Below are positions 8,290 through 15,950 of a DNA stretch of 34,995 nt, piece by piece. The stretch's first letter is position 1; each line of letters begins with the position of its first letter. The position numbers and the translations under genes are program-made. The notes below the pieces were generated by a model that was given only the letters and a program-made list of their open reading frames with translations, was not told the origin of the DNA and did no database searches. The stretch covers positions 1-34,995 of the forward strand of contig CADCUK010000075.1 of the NCBI GenBank assembly GCA_902805865.1, written 5' to 3'. Source of the DNA: an uncultured Nocardioidaceae bacterium. GTDB taxonomy: Bacteria; Actinomycetota; Actinomycetes; Propionibacteriales; Nocardioidaceae.

Positions 8290-8453
8290 GAAAGGCGGTG
8301 TCCCTTCGATCTTCTGGAGGTTTCGTGTCGTGTCGCGTCCCTGCCGCAGGCGGTGGAGCCTGCGACCCGGGCCCCGGCCTCCAGACCAGGGGTGACGCCG
8401 ACCCCGTAGGGCCGACGAGCGATCACGATTTCTGTGGGTTATTCAGTTGTGAA

Positions 8454-8522
8454 GCTCGGAGTTCGTGGTCCGGCGTGCCCGAAGCGAAGCGTAGGGACTC
8501 CCCGGACCGCGAGGCTCCGAGC
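8454..8522. repeat. Palindromic element, copy 2 (rpmJ-rpsM gap)
   Basis: Outer arms GCTCGGAG..CGTGGTCCGG (from 8454) and CCGGACCGCG..CTCCGAGC (to 8522) pair as in copy 1. The core again holds GTGCCCGAAG, GCGAAGCG and GTAGGGACTCC, but is 8 bases shorter. Where the arms differ from copy 1, both strands of the stem have changed together. It ends 12 bp from the rpmJ stop, in the same orientation relative to transcription as copy 1. Confidence 0.88.
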
Positions 8523-8534
8523 CAATGGAGCTAG

Positions 8535-8648
8535 CTAGCCTTGACGCTGCTTGTGGCGAGGGTTCTCGCAGATCACCATGACGCGGCCGTGGCGACGGAT
8601 CACCTTGCACTTGTCACAGATCGGCTTGACGCTCGGGTTGACCTTCAT
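8535..8648 (-). CDS. rpmJ: Ribosomal protein L36
   Basis: A 37-aa zinc-ribbon protein of the large subunit, small enough to be overlooked. The frame reads [20 protein letters not shown] and then [17 protein letters not shown] before TAG. Zinc ligands C11, C14, C27 and H32 are all present, so this is the zinc-dependent form. It follows infA by 29 bp with an AAGGAAGGCC-type ribosome site upstream of ATG 8648. Position between infA and rpsM is the standard one. Confidence 0.97.
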   Translation of the reverse strand: MKVNPSVKPICDKCKVIRRHGRVMVICENPRHKQRQG

Positions 8649-8677
8649 CAGAGGCCTTCCTTGTGGGATTCGGCTGG

Positions 8678-8899
8678 TTACTTGTACCGGTAGACGATGC
8701 GGCCGCGAGTCAGGTCGTACGGCGAGAGCTCCACCACAACGCGGTCCTGAGGAAGGATGCGGATGTAGTGCTGCCGCATCTTGCCGCTGATGTGGGCGAG
8801 GACCTTGTGCCCGTTGCTCAGCTCGACCCGGAACATCGCGTTCGGGAGAGCCTCGACAATCGTGCCCTCGATCTCGATGACGCCTTCCTTCTTCGGCAT
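8678..8899 (-). CDS. infA: Translation initiation factor IF-1
   Basis: An OB-fold protein that binds the 30S A site during initiation. The 73-aa product [20 protein letters not shown], then [20 protein letters not shown], ending GRIVYRYK, is a canonical IF-1 of normal length. It is the first gene of the operon here. In many bacteria infA follows adk and map; in this window the upstream side is instead a 287-bp gap and a divergent SGNH hydrolase, so the operon must have its promoter in that gap. Confidence 0.98.
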   Translation of the reverse strand: MPKKEGVIEIEGTIVEALPNAMFRVELSNGHKVLAHISGKMRQHYIRILPQDRVVVELSPYDLTRGRIVYRYK

Positions 8900-9100
8900 G
8901 TCCTCCGCAATCTGTCTCGCCCCGGATGGTTCCAGGACTCGTCTGTGTCTGCCGGGTGGCCCGCGAACCGCCCCGGAACGTCCCCTGCTGGGGTAGCGTC
9001 CGGGTGGACCTCGTGAAGCAGCTTCGTCACCTCTTCCCGACCAGCTCGGCCGGGCAGCCGCGAGGCAGCACGAAACGGACCCACGTTGGGCCGACGCACG

Positions 9101-9131
9101 AGTCTATGCGACAACACGGCCGGAGCGTTAA
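9101..9131 (-). promoter_or_regulatory. Candidate infA-operon promoter
   Basis: On the minus strand TTAACG (9131-9126) and TAGACT (9106-9101) resemble -35 and -10 boxes separated by 19 bp, upstream of infA. TAGACT fits TANNNT. The leader would be about 190 nt. The spacing is long and other sites in the 8900-9186 gap are possible. Confidence 0.3.
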
Positions 9132-9173
9132 TCGAGCCGACCGCCTTCGGGCCCGCCCGGCGACCGCGGTTTG

Positions 9174-9179
9174 TATGGT
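9174..9179 (+). promoter_or_regulatory. -10 hexamer of a probable leaderless promoter
   Basis: TATGGT lies 7 nt upstream of GTG 9187, the same geometry as TAGGGT before GTG 4018. It places the transcription start at or beside the start codon; no ribosome-binding site is visible. An ATG inside the hexamer (9175) is in frame but would lie upstream of the transcript. Confidence 0.5.
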
Positions 9180-9186
9180 GGCTCCC

Positions 9187-10221
9187 GTGACCAGGGGTGG
9201 CGTCGCTCGGAGAGCTGCTGCCCTCGCTGCGTACGGCGGGGGCGGCATATCCGTGCTGGGCGGATCCCTGTGGGGCATCCTGGTCGCCGAGGCGCAGCTG
9301 GCCCGCCGGACGATCGGCAACGCCGAGGGGGACCCGCCGGCACCCTCGGGCTGGTACGGCCAGGGCCGCGGGGGTCCGGCTCTCAAGATCGCGCTGATCG
9401 GCGACTCGTCGGCGGCGGGGTACGGCGTGGACGAGGTCGAGGAGACGCCGGGCGCGATCCTCGCCTCCGGGCTGGCCGAGGCGGCCGACCGACGGGTCTA
9501 CCTGACGGCGGTGGCCAAGGTCGGCGCCCAGTCCAAGGACCTCCAGGGCCAGATCGACAAGGTCCTGCCCGTGGAGCCGCACGTCGCCGTCATCTTCATC
9601 GGCGCCAACGACGTCACCCACACCGTGCCGATCCGCACCTCCCAGCGGTTGCTCGGGGACGCGATCCGGCGACTCCGCGCGGCCGGCGTCGAGGTGGTCA
9701 TCGCCACCTGCCCCGACCTCGGCACGATCGAGCCGATCGCTCCCCCGCTCAAGCAGGTCGCCCGCGCGTGGTCGCGCCGACTGGCCGCCGCGCAGGCGAC
9801 GACCACGCTCGAGTGCGGCGGCCGGGCAGTCGCCATGGCTTCGGTGCTCGGGCACGAGTTCGTGAAGTTCTCCGACCTGCTCTTCGGTCCCGACCGCTTC
9901 CACCCCTCCGCCGCGGGGTACGCGCGGATGGCGTCGGTGATCCTGCCGACGGTGCTGGCCGCGCTGGACCTGGCGCCGGAGGAGGACGTCCGGCCGGAGT
10001 ACGCCCGGGGCGAGGCACTGCTGCCGATCGACGTGGCCGTGCTCGAGGCCGCCCGGCATCCCGGTGCGTCGATCGAGCCGGTCGACGCCGAGAACGCGCC
10101 GGCCACGCAGTCCCGCGGCGGGTTCGTGCTGCTGCGCCGCCGGCGCCGCCAGGCGGAGACCGACGTCGAGGCACCGGCCCTGCACGAGGACGAGGACCCC
10201 GCCGAGCCCTCGTCGGCCTAG
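9187..10221 (+). CDS. SGNH/GDSL-type hydrolase
   Basis: A probable esterase or lipase of the SGNH fold. Block I is IALIGDSSAAGYGVDE with the nucleophile Ser in GDS, block III is FIGANDVTH (Gly-x-Asn-Asp), and block V is DRFHPSAAGYARM with the Asp and His of the triad. The N-terminus has one hydrophobic stretch (AAYGGGGISVLGGSLWGILV) that could be a membrane anchor, and the C-terminus is charged and probably disordered, starting near a basic RRRRRQ. From GTG 9187 it has 344 aa; an open frame continues upstream to 8926 but lacks homology, and the -10 box argues for 9187. Divergent from infA and convergent with the beta-propeller gene. Substrate unknown. Confidence 0.88.
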   Translation: MTRGGVARRAAALAAYGGGGISVLGGSLWGILVAEAQLARRTIGNAEGDPPAPSGWYGQGRGGPALKIALIGDSSAAGYGVDEVEETPGAILASGLAEAADRRVYLTAVAKVGAQSKDLQGQIDKVLPVEPHVAVIFIGANDVTHTVPIRTSQRLLGDAIRRLRAAGVEVVIATCPDLGTIEPIAPPLKQVARAWSRRLAAAQATTTLECGGRAVAMASVLGHEFVKFSDLLFGPDRFHPSAAGYARMASVILPTVLAALDLAPEEDVRPEYARGEALLPIDVAVLEAARHPGASIEPVDAENAPATQSRGGFVLLRRRRRQAETDVEAPALHEDEDPAEPSSA

Positions 10222-10267
10222 CGAGGCTCCCGCCGGCGGCGAGACCGTCAGCGAGACCGCCCGCGAG

Positions 10268-11722
10268 TCAGAACCCGGCGATGATCGACTCGCGGACGTG
10301 GCCCTCCCGGACGCGCTGCGGGTGGTTGCCGACCTTGACCTCGGCGACGACCTTCTCGGTGCGGAACGAGATCACCGTGACCAGGTCGCTGCCGCTCATC
10401 GACATCCAGCACGTGTTGCCCGGTCCCTCGGTGGCCCAGTAGGGCTTGGAGTAGGTCCGCTTCTCGAGGAACCGTCCCTGCCCCTTGAACACCTTCGGGG
10501 TGAACGTCTTGCGGTCGACGATCGCGGCGTAGTCGGACATCGTCCCGGCCACGCAGAGCTTCCTGCCGCTCTCGTTGATCGCGAGCCCGTGGTGGGCGGA
10601 GTCGAGGACGTAGTCCTCGCGCCGCATGTCCTTGACCTCGTCGCTCTTCGGCAGCCGGATCTTGCGGGTCACCCGGCCGACCTCCGGCTCGGCGAGGCCG
10701 CCGAGGGCGTAGTCGGGGCTGCCCTCGACGTCGGGCTTGACCATGTTGAACTCGACCAGGCCGTGGAAGAACGACACCTGCGCGTACATGATCTTCTCGT
10801 TGGGGGTGATCGCCACGGGCCGGACCGCGCTCGACATGTTCGGGTAGCCCGCCTCACCGAGCTCGAGACCCATGTCCCAGCGGTGGGTCACGTCGAACGT
10901 GGCGTTGTCCACGATCTGCAACCAGCGGTCGGCCTTGACGTTGTCGTGCACGAACTCGCCGTTGAGGTCGCCGACGGTCACGACTCCGAAGTCCGGGTAG
11001 TCACCCGGGGAGTAGACCCGGCCGATGGAGGCGTGGAAGATCCGGCTGCCGTCCTTGGAGTAGTTGTTCTCGTGCGGGGTCTCGCCCGACGGGAAGGTGC
11101 GCAGCCGCTTGCCCATGCTCCTGCCGACCATGCTGTACTCGATGACCTGCTTGGCGGTGGAGTCCGACACCAGCAGCCGCCGACGGTCCGGGGACACGCC
11201 CATGTGGTCGGTGCGGTAGCCGTCCATCTCCTGCTCGGCCACGATCACCTGGTCCGCAGGAGCACCCGCGGCGGCCTTGGCGATGTCGACCCAGACGACG
11301 TCATGGAGGCTCGGCCGCGACACCGCGAGGAACCTGCCGTTGCGGGTGGTGAAGATGTCGTCGACGAACTGGTCGTGACCCTCGGCGACGACCTGCTGGA
11401 TGGCGTAGTAGTACGCCGGGCCACCCGGGTGGCTCTCCGACGGCGTCTTGACCTGCTGGAGCTCCTCCTCACGGTCCGGCACCACGTTGATGGTCTGGAG
11501 CGGCTTCCGGGTCCGGGCGTCGACGAGCGTGACCGTGCCCTCCCAGTTGTTGCCGACCACCATCACCGACCGCTTCGCGGGCTTCTTGGATCGGAGCTCG
11601 GTCAGCTCGACTGAGCGACGGTCCTCATCTGCGGTCGCGGGCGTCGCGAGCAGGCTTCCTCCCACTGCCGCCGTCGTGAGCAGAGCGAGTGCCGGGACGA
11701 GCCGGCTGGTCAGTGCGCGCAC
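10268..11722 (-). CDS. Secreted YVTN/YncE-like beta-propeller protein
   Basis: A 484-aa exported protein of unknown function. The start is GTG 11722, with GGGGAGG 7 bases upstream, followed by a Sec-type signal peptide (VRALTSRLVPALALL, cleavage near ATADE). The rest has blade-like repeats: VMVVGNNWEGTVTLVDARTR, GRFLAVSRPSLHDVVWVD, PDRRRLLVSDSTAKQVIEY, RKLCVAGTMSDYAAIVDRK and TVISFRTEKVVAEVKVGNHP, the last resembling the YVTN pattern. The longer open frame to 12436 is an artefact crossing the divergent gene. It is transcribed away from the DUF6220/multicopper oxidase pair, from which a 192-bp region separates it, so shared regulation is possible. Binding partner not evident. Confidence 0.85.
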   Translation of the reverse strand: MRALTSRLVPALALLTTAAVGGSLLATPATADEDRRSVELTELRSKKPAKRSVMVVGNNWEGTVTLVDARTRKPLQTINVVPDREEELQQVKTPSESHPGGPAYYYAIQQVVAEGHDQFVDDIFTTRNGRFLAVSRPSLHDVVWVDIAKAAAGAPADQVIVAEQEMDGYRTDHMGVSPDRRRLLVSDSTAKQVIEYSMVGRSMGKRLRTFPSGETPHENNYSKDGSRIFHASIGRVYSPGDYPDFGVVTVGDLNGEFVHDNVKADRWLQIVDNATFDVTHRWDMGLELGEAGYPNMSSAVRPVAITPNEKIMYAQVSFFHGLVEFNMVKPDVEGSPDYALGGLAEPEVGRVTRKIRLPKSDEVKDMRREDYVLDSAHHGLAINESGRKLCVAGTMSDYAAIVDRKTFTPKVFKGQGRFLEKRTYSKPYWATEGPGNTCWMSMSGSDLVTVISFRTEKVVAEVKVGNHPQRVREGHVRESIIAGF

Positions 11723-11766
11723 TTTCGTACCTCCCCTTGGAACGTGAACCCACCTCATGAACGAGG

Positions 11767-11779
11767 CCACCCCGGGTGG
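11767..11779. promoter_or_regulatory. Palindrome in a divergent promoter region
   Basis: CCACCC-C-GGGTGG is a perfect 6+6 palindrome with a single central base. It lies in the 192-bp gap between the divergent beta-propeller gene and the DUF6220 gene. It could be an operator for a dimeric regulator; chance occurrence in GC-rich DNA cannot be excluded. Confidence 0.3.
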
Positions 11780-11914
11780 GGTCACGTAGGACCTTCGGCC
11801 CCAATGATCCGCAACAAGTCGGTGTACCCCGATTTGAGGACGACAAAACCCGAACGGAGCGAGCACACTTCCTTCAGGGGACATCCGGGTCCCCGGTGCG
11901 CTCCGGAGGAAACC

Positions 11915-12388
11915 ATGAGATCTGCCTACCGCGTTCTTGCCTTCGTCATTGCCGGCCTGGTCGTCGTCCAGGCCGCGGCGATCGCCTACGCCGTCTTTGG
12001 GCTCACCAAGTGGGTGGAGGACGACGGGGGCGTGCTGGACAAGGCTGCGATCGAGTCCCGGGACACGAGCTTCGACGGCGTCCTCGGGTTCCCGATCCAT
12101 GCGATCAACGGGACCATGCTCATCCCTCTCGTCGCCCTGATCCTGCTGATCGTGGCCTTCTTCGCCAAGGTGTCCGGCGGGGTGGCGCAGGCCGCGACCA
12201 TCCTGCTGCTCGTGGTGGTCCAGGTGGCCCTCGGAATCTTCGGCCAGGACATCCCCGGTCTCGGCGCGCTGCACGGCCTCAACGCGCTGCTCCTGTTCGG
12301 CGCCGCAACGATGGCCGGGGTCCGCGCCAAGCAGCCGGCGGTCGAGACCACCTCGCCGTACGGCGCTGAGCACAAGACCCACGTCTGA
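11915..12388 (+). CDS. Four-helix membrane protein, DUF6220-like
   Basis: A 157-aa integral membrane protein with four helices and a polar loop (TKWVEDDGGVLDKAAIESRD) after helix 1. The start ATG 11915 has a strong GGAGGA 4 bases upstream. The protein looks internally duplicated: VVVQAAAIAYAVFG with Q19, then HAIN with H62, is echoed by VVVQVALGIFG with Q103, then HGLN with H120. Paired histidines on helices 2 and 4 recall heme-binding four-helix bundles, but this is inference. I place it in the DUF6220 group from memory. The stop is 2 bp before the multicopper oxidase ATG, so the two are almost certainly co-expressed and may share an electron-transfer or copper role. Confidence 0.75.
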   Translation: MRSAYRVLAFVIAGLVVVQAAAIAYAVFGLTKWVEDDGGVLDKAAIESRDTSFDGVLGFPIHAINGTMLIPLVALILLIVAFFAKVSGGVAQAATILLLVVVQVALGIFGQDIPGLGALHGLNALLLFGAATMAGVRAKQPAVETTSPYGAEHKTHV

Positions 12389-12390
12389 GG

Positions 12391-13875
12391 ATGACCAAGG
12401 AGCGATGGCGGCTCCTCGTCGCCGTCGCGGCAACACTCGCAGTCGTCGCGCCGCTCGCCTGGCTCTGGCAGGCGAGCCGGATGCCGGGCGAGTACAGCGT
12501 CATGGAGATGGGGTACGTCGACCACGGCGGCGGCCCCGTCTCCGCCGGTGGCGGTGAGGGCGGGCAGGAGGGCCACCACGGAGGTCCGACGAGCGTCGCC
12601 GACCTCGTCGACGACCCGGACCGCGACGCCGACGTCGAGGTCGAGCTGGTCGCCGAGGCGGCCGAGATCACGCTGGCCTCGGGCCGCGAGGTCGAGGGCT
12701 ACACGCTCAACGACGTCTCCCCCGGGCCGATGATCCGGGTCCGCGAGGGCCAGCTGCTCGAGGTGCAGCTGCGCAACGAGTCCGTCGAGGGCGGCGTCAC
12801 CCTGCACTGGCACGGCGTGGACGTCCCGAACGCCGAGGACGGCGTCGCGGGCGTCACCCAGGACGCCGTCGGGATCGGCGAGGAGCACACCTACCGGTGG
12901 GTGGCCGACGCGGCCGGCACGTACTGGTACCACTCCCACCAGATCTCGCACGAGCAGGTGATCCGCGGTCTGCTGGGGCCGCTCGTCGTCGAGCCCCGCA
13001 AGCCGGAGGCCGGGGTCGTCGACGTGCCTGCACTGGCGCACACGTACGCCGGTGGCCGGACGATCAACGGCGACGACGGTGACGTCCCGGTGACCGTGGA
13101 GGCCGGCAGCCGCGTCCGCGTCCGGGTGATCAACACCGACAACGGCCCGGTGCGGACGTGGGCGAGCGCGCCGTACACCGTCGCGGCGGTCGACGCGCGG
13201 GACCTCAACGAGCCGACGCCTGTCGCGGACCGCTGGCTCACGGTCACCGCCGGCGGCCGGGCGGACCTGATGCTCGACGTGCCGGAGGACGGCTCCGCCC
13301 TGCGGGTGCAGGTCGGCGCAGCCACCGCGCTCGTCATCGGCCCTGAGGGCGCCGAGGCGCCGCCGGTGCCGGAGCCCGACGACGGGCTCGACCTGCTCTC
13401 CTACGGCTCCCCCGCGGACCTCGGCTTCGACCCCGACGAGGCGGACCGGGACTTCGAGTACTCCATCGGCCGGCGCCCGGGCTTCGTCCAGGGCAAGCCC
13501 GGGCTGTGGTGGACGATCAACGGCCACATGTGGCCGAACGTCCCGATGTTCATGGTCGCCGAGGGCGACGTCGTGCGGATGACGATCGACAACCACAGCG
13601 GCGACGTCCACCCCATGCACCTGCACGGCCACCACGCGGTCGTCCTGTCGCGCGACGGCGAGGAGGCCACCGGGAGCCCGATCTGGTTCGACTCCCTCGA
13701 CGTCCAGGACGGCGAGAGCTACGAGGTGGCGTTCGTGGCCGACAACCCCGGTGTGTGGATGGACCACTGCCACAACCTCCAGCACGCCGTGGACGGGCTC
13801 GTCGCGCACCTCATGTACGAGGGCGTCAGCACGCCGTACCGGATCGGCGGGGACGCCGCGAACCACCCGGAGTAG
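12391..13875 (+). CDS. Multicopper oxidase
   Basis: A membrane-anchored or exported laccase-type oxidase coupling one-electron oxidation of a substrate or Cu(I) to reduction of O2 to water. All four copper-binding segments are present in order: HWHG (139-142), YHSHQISHEQ (180-189), HPMHLHGHH (about 406-414) and MDHCHNLQHAVDGL (about 456-469), giving the type 1 Cys and the trinuclear-site histidines. The position normally holding the axial type 1 ligand is Leu (AVDGL) rather than Met, a feature associated with higher-potential copper. The N-terminus has one hydrophobic helix (WRLLVAVAATLAVVAPLAWL) and then a Gly/His-rich linker. Length 494 aa with three cupredoxin domains. Coupled to the upstream DUF6220 gene; substrate unknown. 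Confidence 0.93.
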   Translation: MTKERWRLLVAVAATLAVVAPLAWLWQASRMPGEYSVMEMGYVDHGGGPVSAGGGEGGQEGHHGGPTSVADLVDDPDRDADVEVELVAEAAEITLASGREVEGYTLNDVSPGPMIRVREGQLLEVQLRNESVEGGVTLHWHGVDVPNAEDGVAGVTQDAVGIGEEHTYRWVADAAGTYWYHSHQISHEQVIRGLLGPLVVEPRKPEAGVVDVPALAHTYAGGRTINGDDGDVPVTVEAGSRVRVRVINTDNGPVRTWASAPYTVAAVDARDLNEPTPVADRWLTVTAGGRADLMLDVPEDGSALRVQVGAATALVIGPEGAEAPPVPEPDDGLDLLSYGSPADLGFDPDEADRDFEYSIGRRPGFVQGKPGLWWTINGHMWPNVPMFMVAEGDVVRMTIDNHSGDVHPMHLHGHHAVVLSRDGEEATGSPIWFDSLDVQDGESYEVAFVADNPGVWMDHCHNLQHAVDGLVAHLMYEGVSTPYRIGGDAANHPE

Positions 13876-13889
13876 CCGGGGAACGCAAA

Positions 13890-13921
13890 GGCGGCCGCAC
13901 CCGTCACCGGGTGCGGCCGCC
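13890..13921. terminator. Strong bidirectional terminator
   Basis: A perfect 14-bp stem (13890-13903 with 13908-13921) around a 4-base loop lies between the convergent multicopper oxidase and Bax-inhibitor genes. There is no U-run after it in the plus direction; toward the minus strand CTTTGCG follows. Its position and strength fit an actinobacterial hairpin terminator for both genes. Confidence 0.8.
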
Positions 13922-13939
13922 TCGTGTCTGCGGTGAGCG

Positions 13940-14875
13940 TCAGTCGTTGCCGCGGAGGATCGCGAGGATCCGGAGCAGCTCGATGTAGATCCAGATGATC
14001 GTCACGGCGAGGCCGAAGGCCGCGCGCCACGACTCGCGCTCCGGCAGGCCGGCAGCGATGCCGCGCTCGACGAAGTCGAAGTCGAGGATCAGCATCAGCA
14101 CGCCGAGGCCGAGACCGATGAAGCTGGAGATCAGCCCCATCGTGCCGTACCCGTTGAAGCCGAAGCTGGTGTCGAACATCGCCAGGACGAAGTCGAGCAG
14201 CGAGACGGCGACGAAGCCGAACATCGCGGCGACGACCCACTTGCGGAACTTCGTGCCGACCTGGATGTCGAAGAACTTGTACGCCGCGAGCGTGCCGGCC
14301 ACGGCGCCGACGGTGCCGACCACGGCGCCGATGACCAGACCGGGCATGTCGTTGCCGCCGCCGAAGGTCCCTTCGATCACCTTGCTGAACGCACCGACGA
14401 AGAGCCCCTCGAAGGCGGCGTAGGCCAGCACGAGCGCCGGGCTGACGACCTTCTTGAACGAGTTGACCATCGCGAGCCCGAAGCCGACGAGCGCGCCGAC
14501 CATCGCCAGCAGGTAGAGCGTGCCGGCGGCCTCCGCGTCGTCGATGGCGGGGGTGAGGAACCAGGTGACGGTCGCGACGACGGCCACGACCATCAGGGTG
14601 ATCCCGGTCTTCTGCACGACCGAGTCGATCGTCATCCGGCCCTGGTCGACCGGCGCGCCGGCGTACGGGTCGGCGTAGGGGTCAGCGGGTGCTCCGCTGC
14701 CTCCGGCGCCCCAGGCAGAGGGGTTGCCGTAGGCGGGGGGCGGGCTCGTGGGCGCTCCGTACGCGGGGTAGCTGATGCCGTTGCCGGCGTACCGCTGGTT
14801 GCCGTTCCCGCCACGGCCGTTGAATCCTTCGGACCGCCGGAAGACGGGGTTGCTGCTCTGCATGTGTGTGGTCAC
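13940..14875 (-). CDS. Bax inhibitor-1/YccA family membrane protein
   Basis: A 311-aa protein with seven predicted membrane helices. The first 110 or so residues are Gly/Pro/Tyr/Asn-rich and cytosolic (NPVFRRSEGFNGRGG, YADPYAGAPVDQGRM), then DDVV-like family sequence begins at MTIDSVVQKTGITLMVVAVV. Family features are NSFKKVVSPALVLAYAAFEG, then GLFVGAFSKVIEGTFGG, and the terminal LDFDFVERGIAAGLPERESW with the acidic pair thought to sense pH or bind calcium in BsYetJ. The start is GTG 14875 or ATG 14863 (MQSSNPVF); spacing from GGAGGA favours the latter slightly. Its promoter region carries an 11-bp-spaced direct repeat. Role in this organism unknown, possibly ion leak or stress. Confidence 0.93.
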   Translation of the reverse strand: MTTHMQSSNPVFRRSEGFNGRGGNGNQRYAGNGISYPAYGAPTSPPPAYGNPSAWGAGGSGAPADPYADPYAGAPVDQGRMTIDSVVQKTGITLMVVAVVATVTWFLTPAIDDAEAAGTLYLLAMVGALVGFGLAMVNSFKKVVSPALVLAYAAFEGLFVGAFSKVIEGTFGGGNDMPGLVIGAVVGTVGAVAGTLAAYKFFDIQVGTKFRKWVVAAMFGFVAVSLLDFVLAMFDTSFGFNGYGTMGLISSFIGLGLGVLMLILDFDFVERGIAAGLPERESWRAAFGLAVTIIWIYIELLRILAILRGND

Positions 14876-14934
14876 TCCTCCGAAGAAGACCGGGCGGCGC
14901 CCGGGCGGGCGCCGTTGCTGGCTGCTACCCCTTC

Positions 14935-14967
14935 ATAGTAGGAGCAGCACCTGAAGCGAACCTGAAC
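14935..14967 (-). promoter_or_regulatory. Promoter with tandem 11-bp-spaced half-sites
   Basis: On the minus strand TACTAT (14940-14935) fits a -10 box for the Bax-inhibitor gene. Just upstream, GTTCAGGT (14967-14960) and CTTCAGGT (14956-14949) are direct repeats spaced exactly 11 bp, covering the -35 area. This layout is typical of OmpR/PhoP-type response-regulator sites; the regulator is not identified. Confidence 0.42.
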
Positions 14968-14974
14968 ATGCAGG

Positions 14975-15919
14975 TCACGACGTGGCGCGTCTTGCGAGGT
15001 CAGCAGCCCCGATGAGCCCGGCATCGTTGCCGAGCGCCGCCAGCCGCAGCTCCGGTGAGGGACGGCGACCACGGCCGCTCAGCTCCCGCTCGACCGCTGC
15101 GCGGGTCGGCCCGAGGAGCAGCTCCCCCGCCTCGCTGACGCCCCCGCCGAGGACGACGACCGTGGGGTCGAGGATCGACACGAGCGTCGAGATGCCGATC
15201 CCGAGCGGCTCGGCCAGCTTGTCGAAGAGCTCGATCGCCTCCGCTTCGCCGGCCTCGGCCAGCTCGGTGACCTGCGCCCCGGTGACCGCGGTCGGGTCCC
15301 CGCCTGCAGCGGCCAGCAGGGCGGGTGCGGAGCCGTCGGCTGCGGCCTCGCGGGCCATCCTCTGCAACGAGCTCCCCGAGGCGTACTCCTCGAAGCAGCC
15401 GTGACGCCCGCACTCGCAGAGCCGGCCCTGCGGCACGAGGCCGAGGTGCCCGATCTCGCCCGCCACCCCGTGCCCGCCGCGGTAGATCTCGCCACCGAGG
15501 AGCAGCCCGCCGCCGATGCCGGTGCCGATCGCGACCATCAGCTGGTCCGGCACCCCCTGACCCGCGCCGTAGACGTACTCGGCCCAGGCTGCGGCGTTGC
15601 CGTCGTTCTCGAGGGTGACCGGCATGCCGAGCGAGTCCTGCAGGATGTCGGTGACGGGCTCGGTGCCCCACCCGACGTGCGCGGAGAAGTACAGCGCTGT
15701 CCGCTCGGCGTTGACGAAGCCGGCCGCGCCGACGCCGACTGCGACGACGTCGTGACGGCCGGCCAGCTCACCGGCGAGCTCGGCGATCTTCGCCCGGAGC
15801 TCCTTCGGGTCGTCCGCCGGCGTCGGCACCCGGGTCTGGTCGATGATGACCCCGGACTCGTCCACGACGCCGGCCGCGATCTTGGTGCCGCCGACGTCCA
15901 CTCCTACTGCAAGGCCCAT
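14975..15919 (-). CDS. glk: ROK-family glucokinase
   Basis: Phosphorylates glucose (ATP-dependent in most actinobacterial members) at the entry to glycolysis. The 314-aa product opens with the phosphate-binding motif AVGVDVGGTKIAAGVVDE. It has the catalytic Asp in VTLENDGNAAAWAEYVYG, the second nucleotide motif AIGTGIGGGLLLGGEIYRG, and the ROK zinc site GEIGHLGL plus CECGRHGCFE. The C-terminal VVVLGGGVSEAGELL is the adenosine-binding motif. There is no DNA-binding domain, so it is a kinase and not a ROK repressor. The start ATG 15919 is conventional. It follows ychJ by 55 bp across a small hairpin, and precedes the Bax-inhibitor gene by about 100 bp containing that gene's own promoter. Confidence 0.93.
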   Translation of the reverse strand: MGLAVGVDVGGTKIAAGVVDESGVIIDQTRVPTPADDPKELRAKIAELAGELAGRHDVVAVGVGAAGFVNAERTALYFSAHVGWGTEPVTDILQDSLGMPVTLENDGNAAAWAEYVYGAGQGVPDQLMVAIGTGIGGGLLLGGEIYRGGHGVAGEIGHLGLVPQGRLCECGRHGCFEEYASGSSLQRMAREAAADGSAPALLAAAGGDPTAVTGAQVTELAEAGEAEAIELFDKLAEPLGIGISTLVSILDPTVVVLGGGVSEAGELLLGPTRAAVERELSGRGRRPSPELRLAALGNDAGLIGAADLARRATS

Positions 15920-15950
15920 GGCGCAACCTTGCCACTAGTCGGCCACCAGT

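Noticed and set aside
8926-9186. Longer N-terminus for the SGNH hydrolase
   Set aside because: The extension is Arg/Pro-rich without homology and lies upstream of the TATGGT -10 box; GTG 9187 fits a leaderless start.
11723-12436. Upstream extension of the beta-propeller frame to 12436
   Set aside because: It would run antisense through the DUF6220 gene; GTG 11722 has a strong ribosome site and begins a signal peptide.
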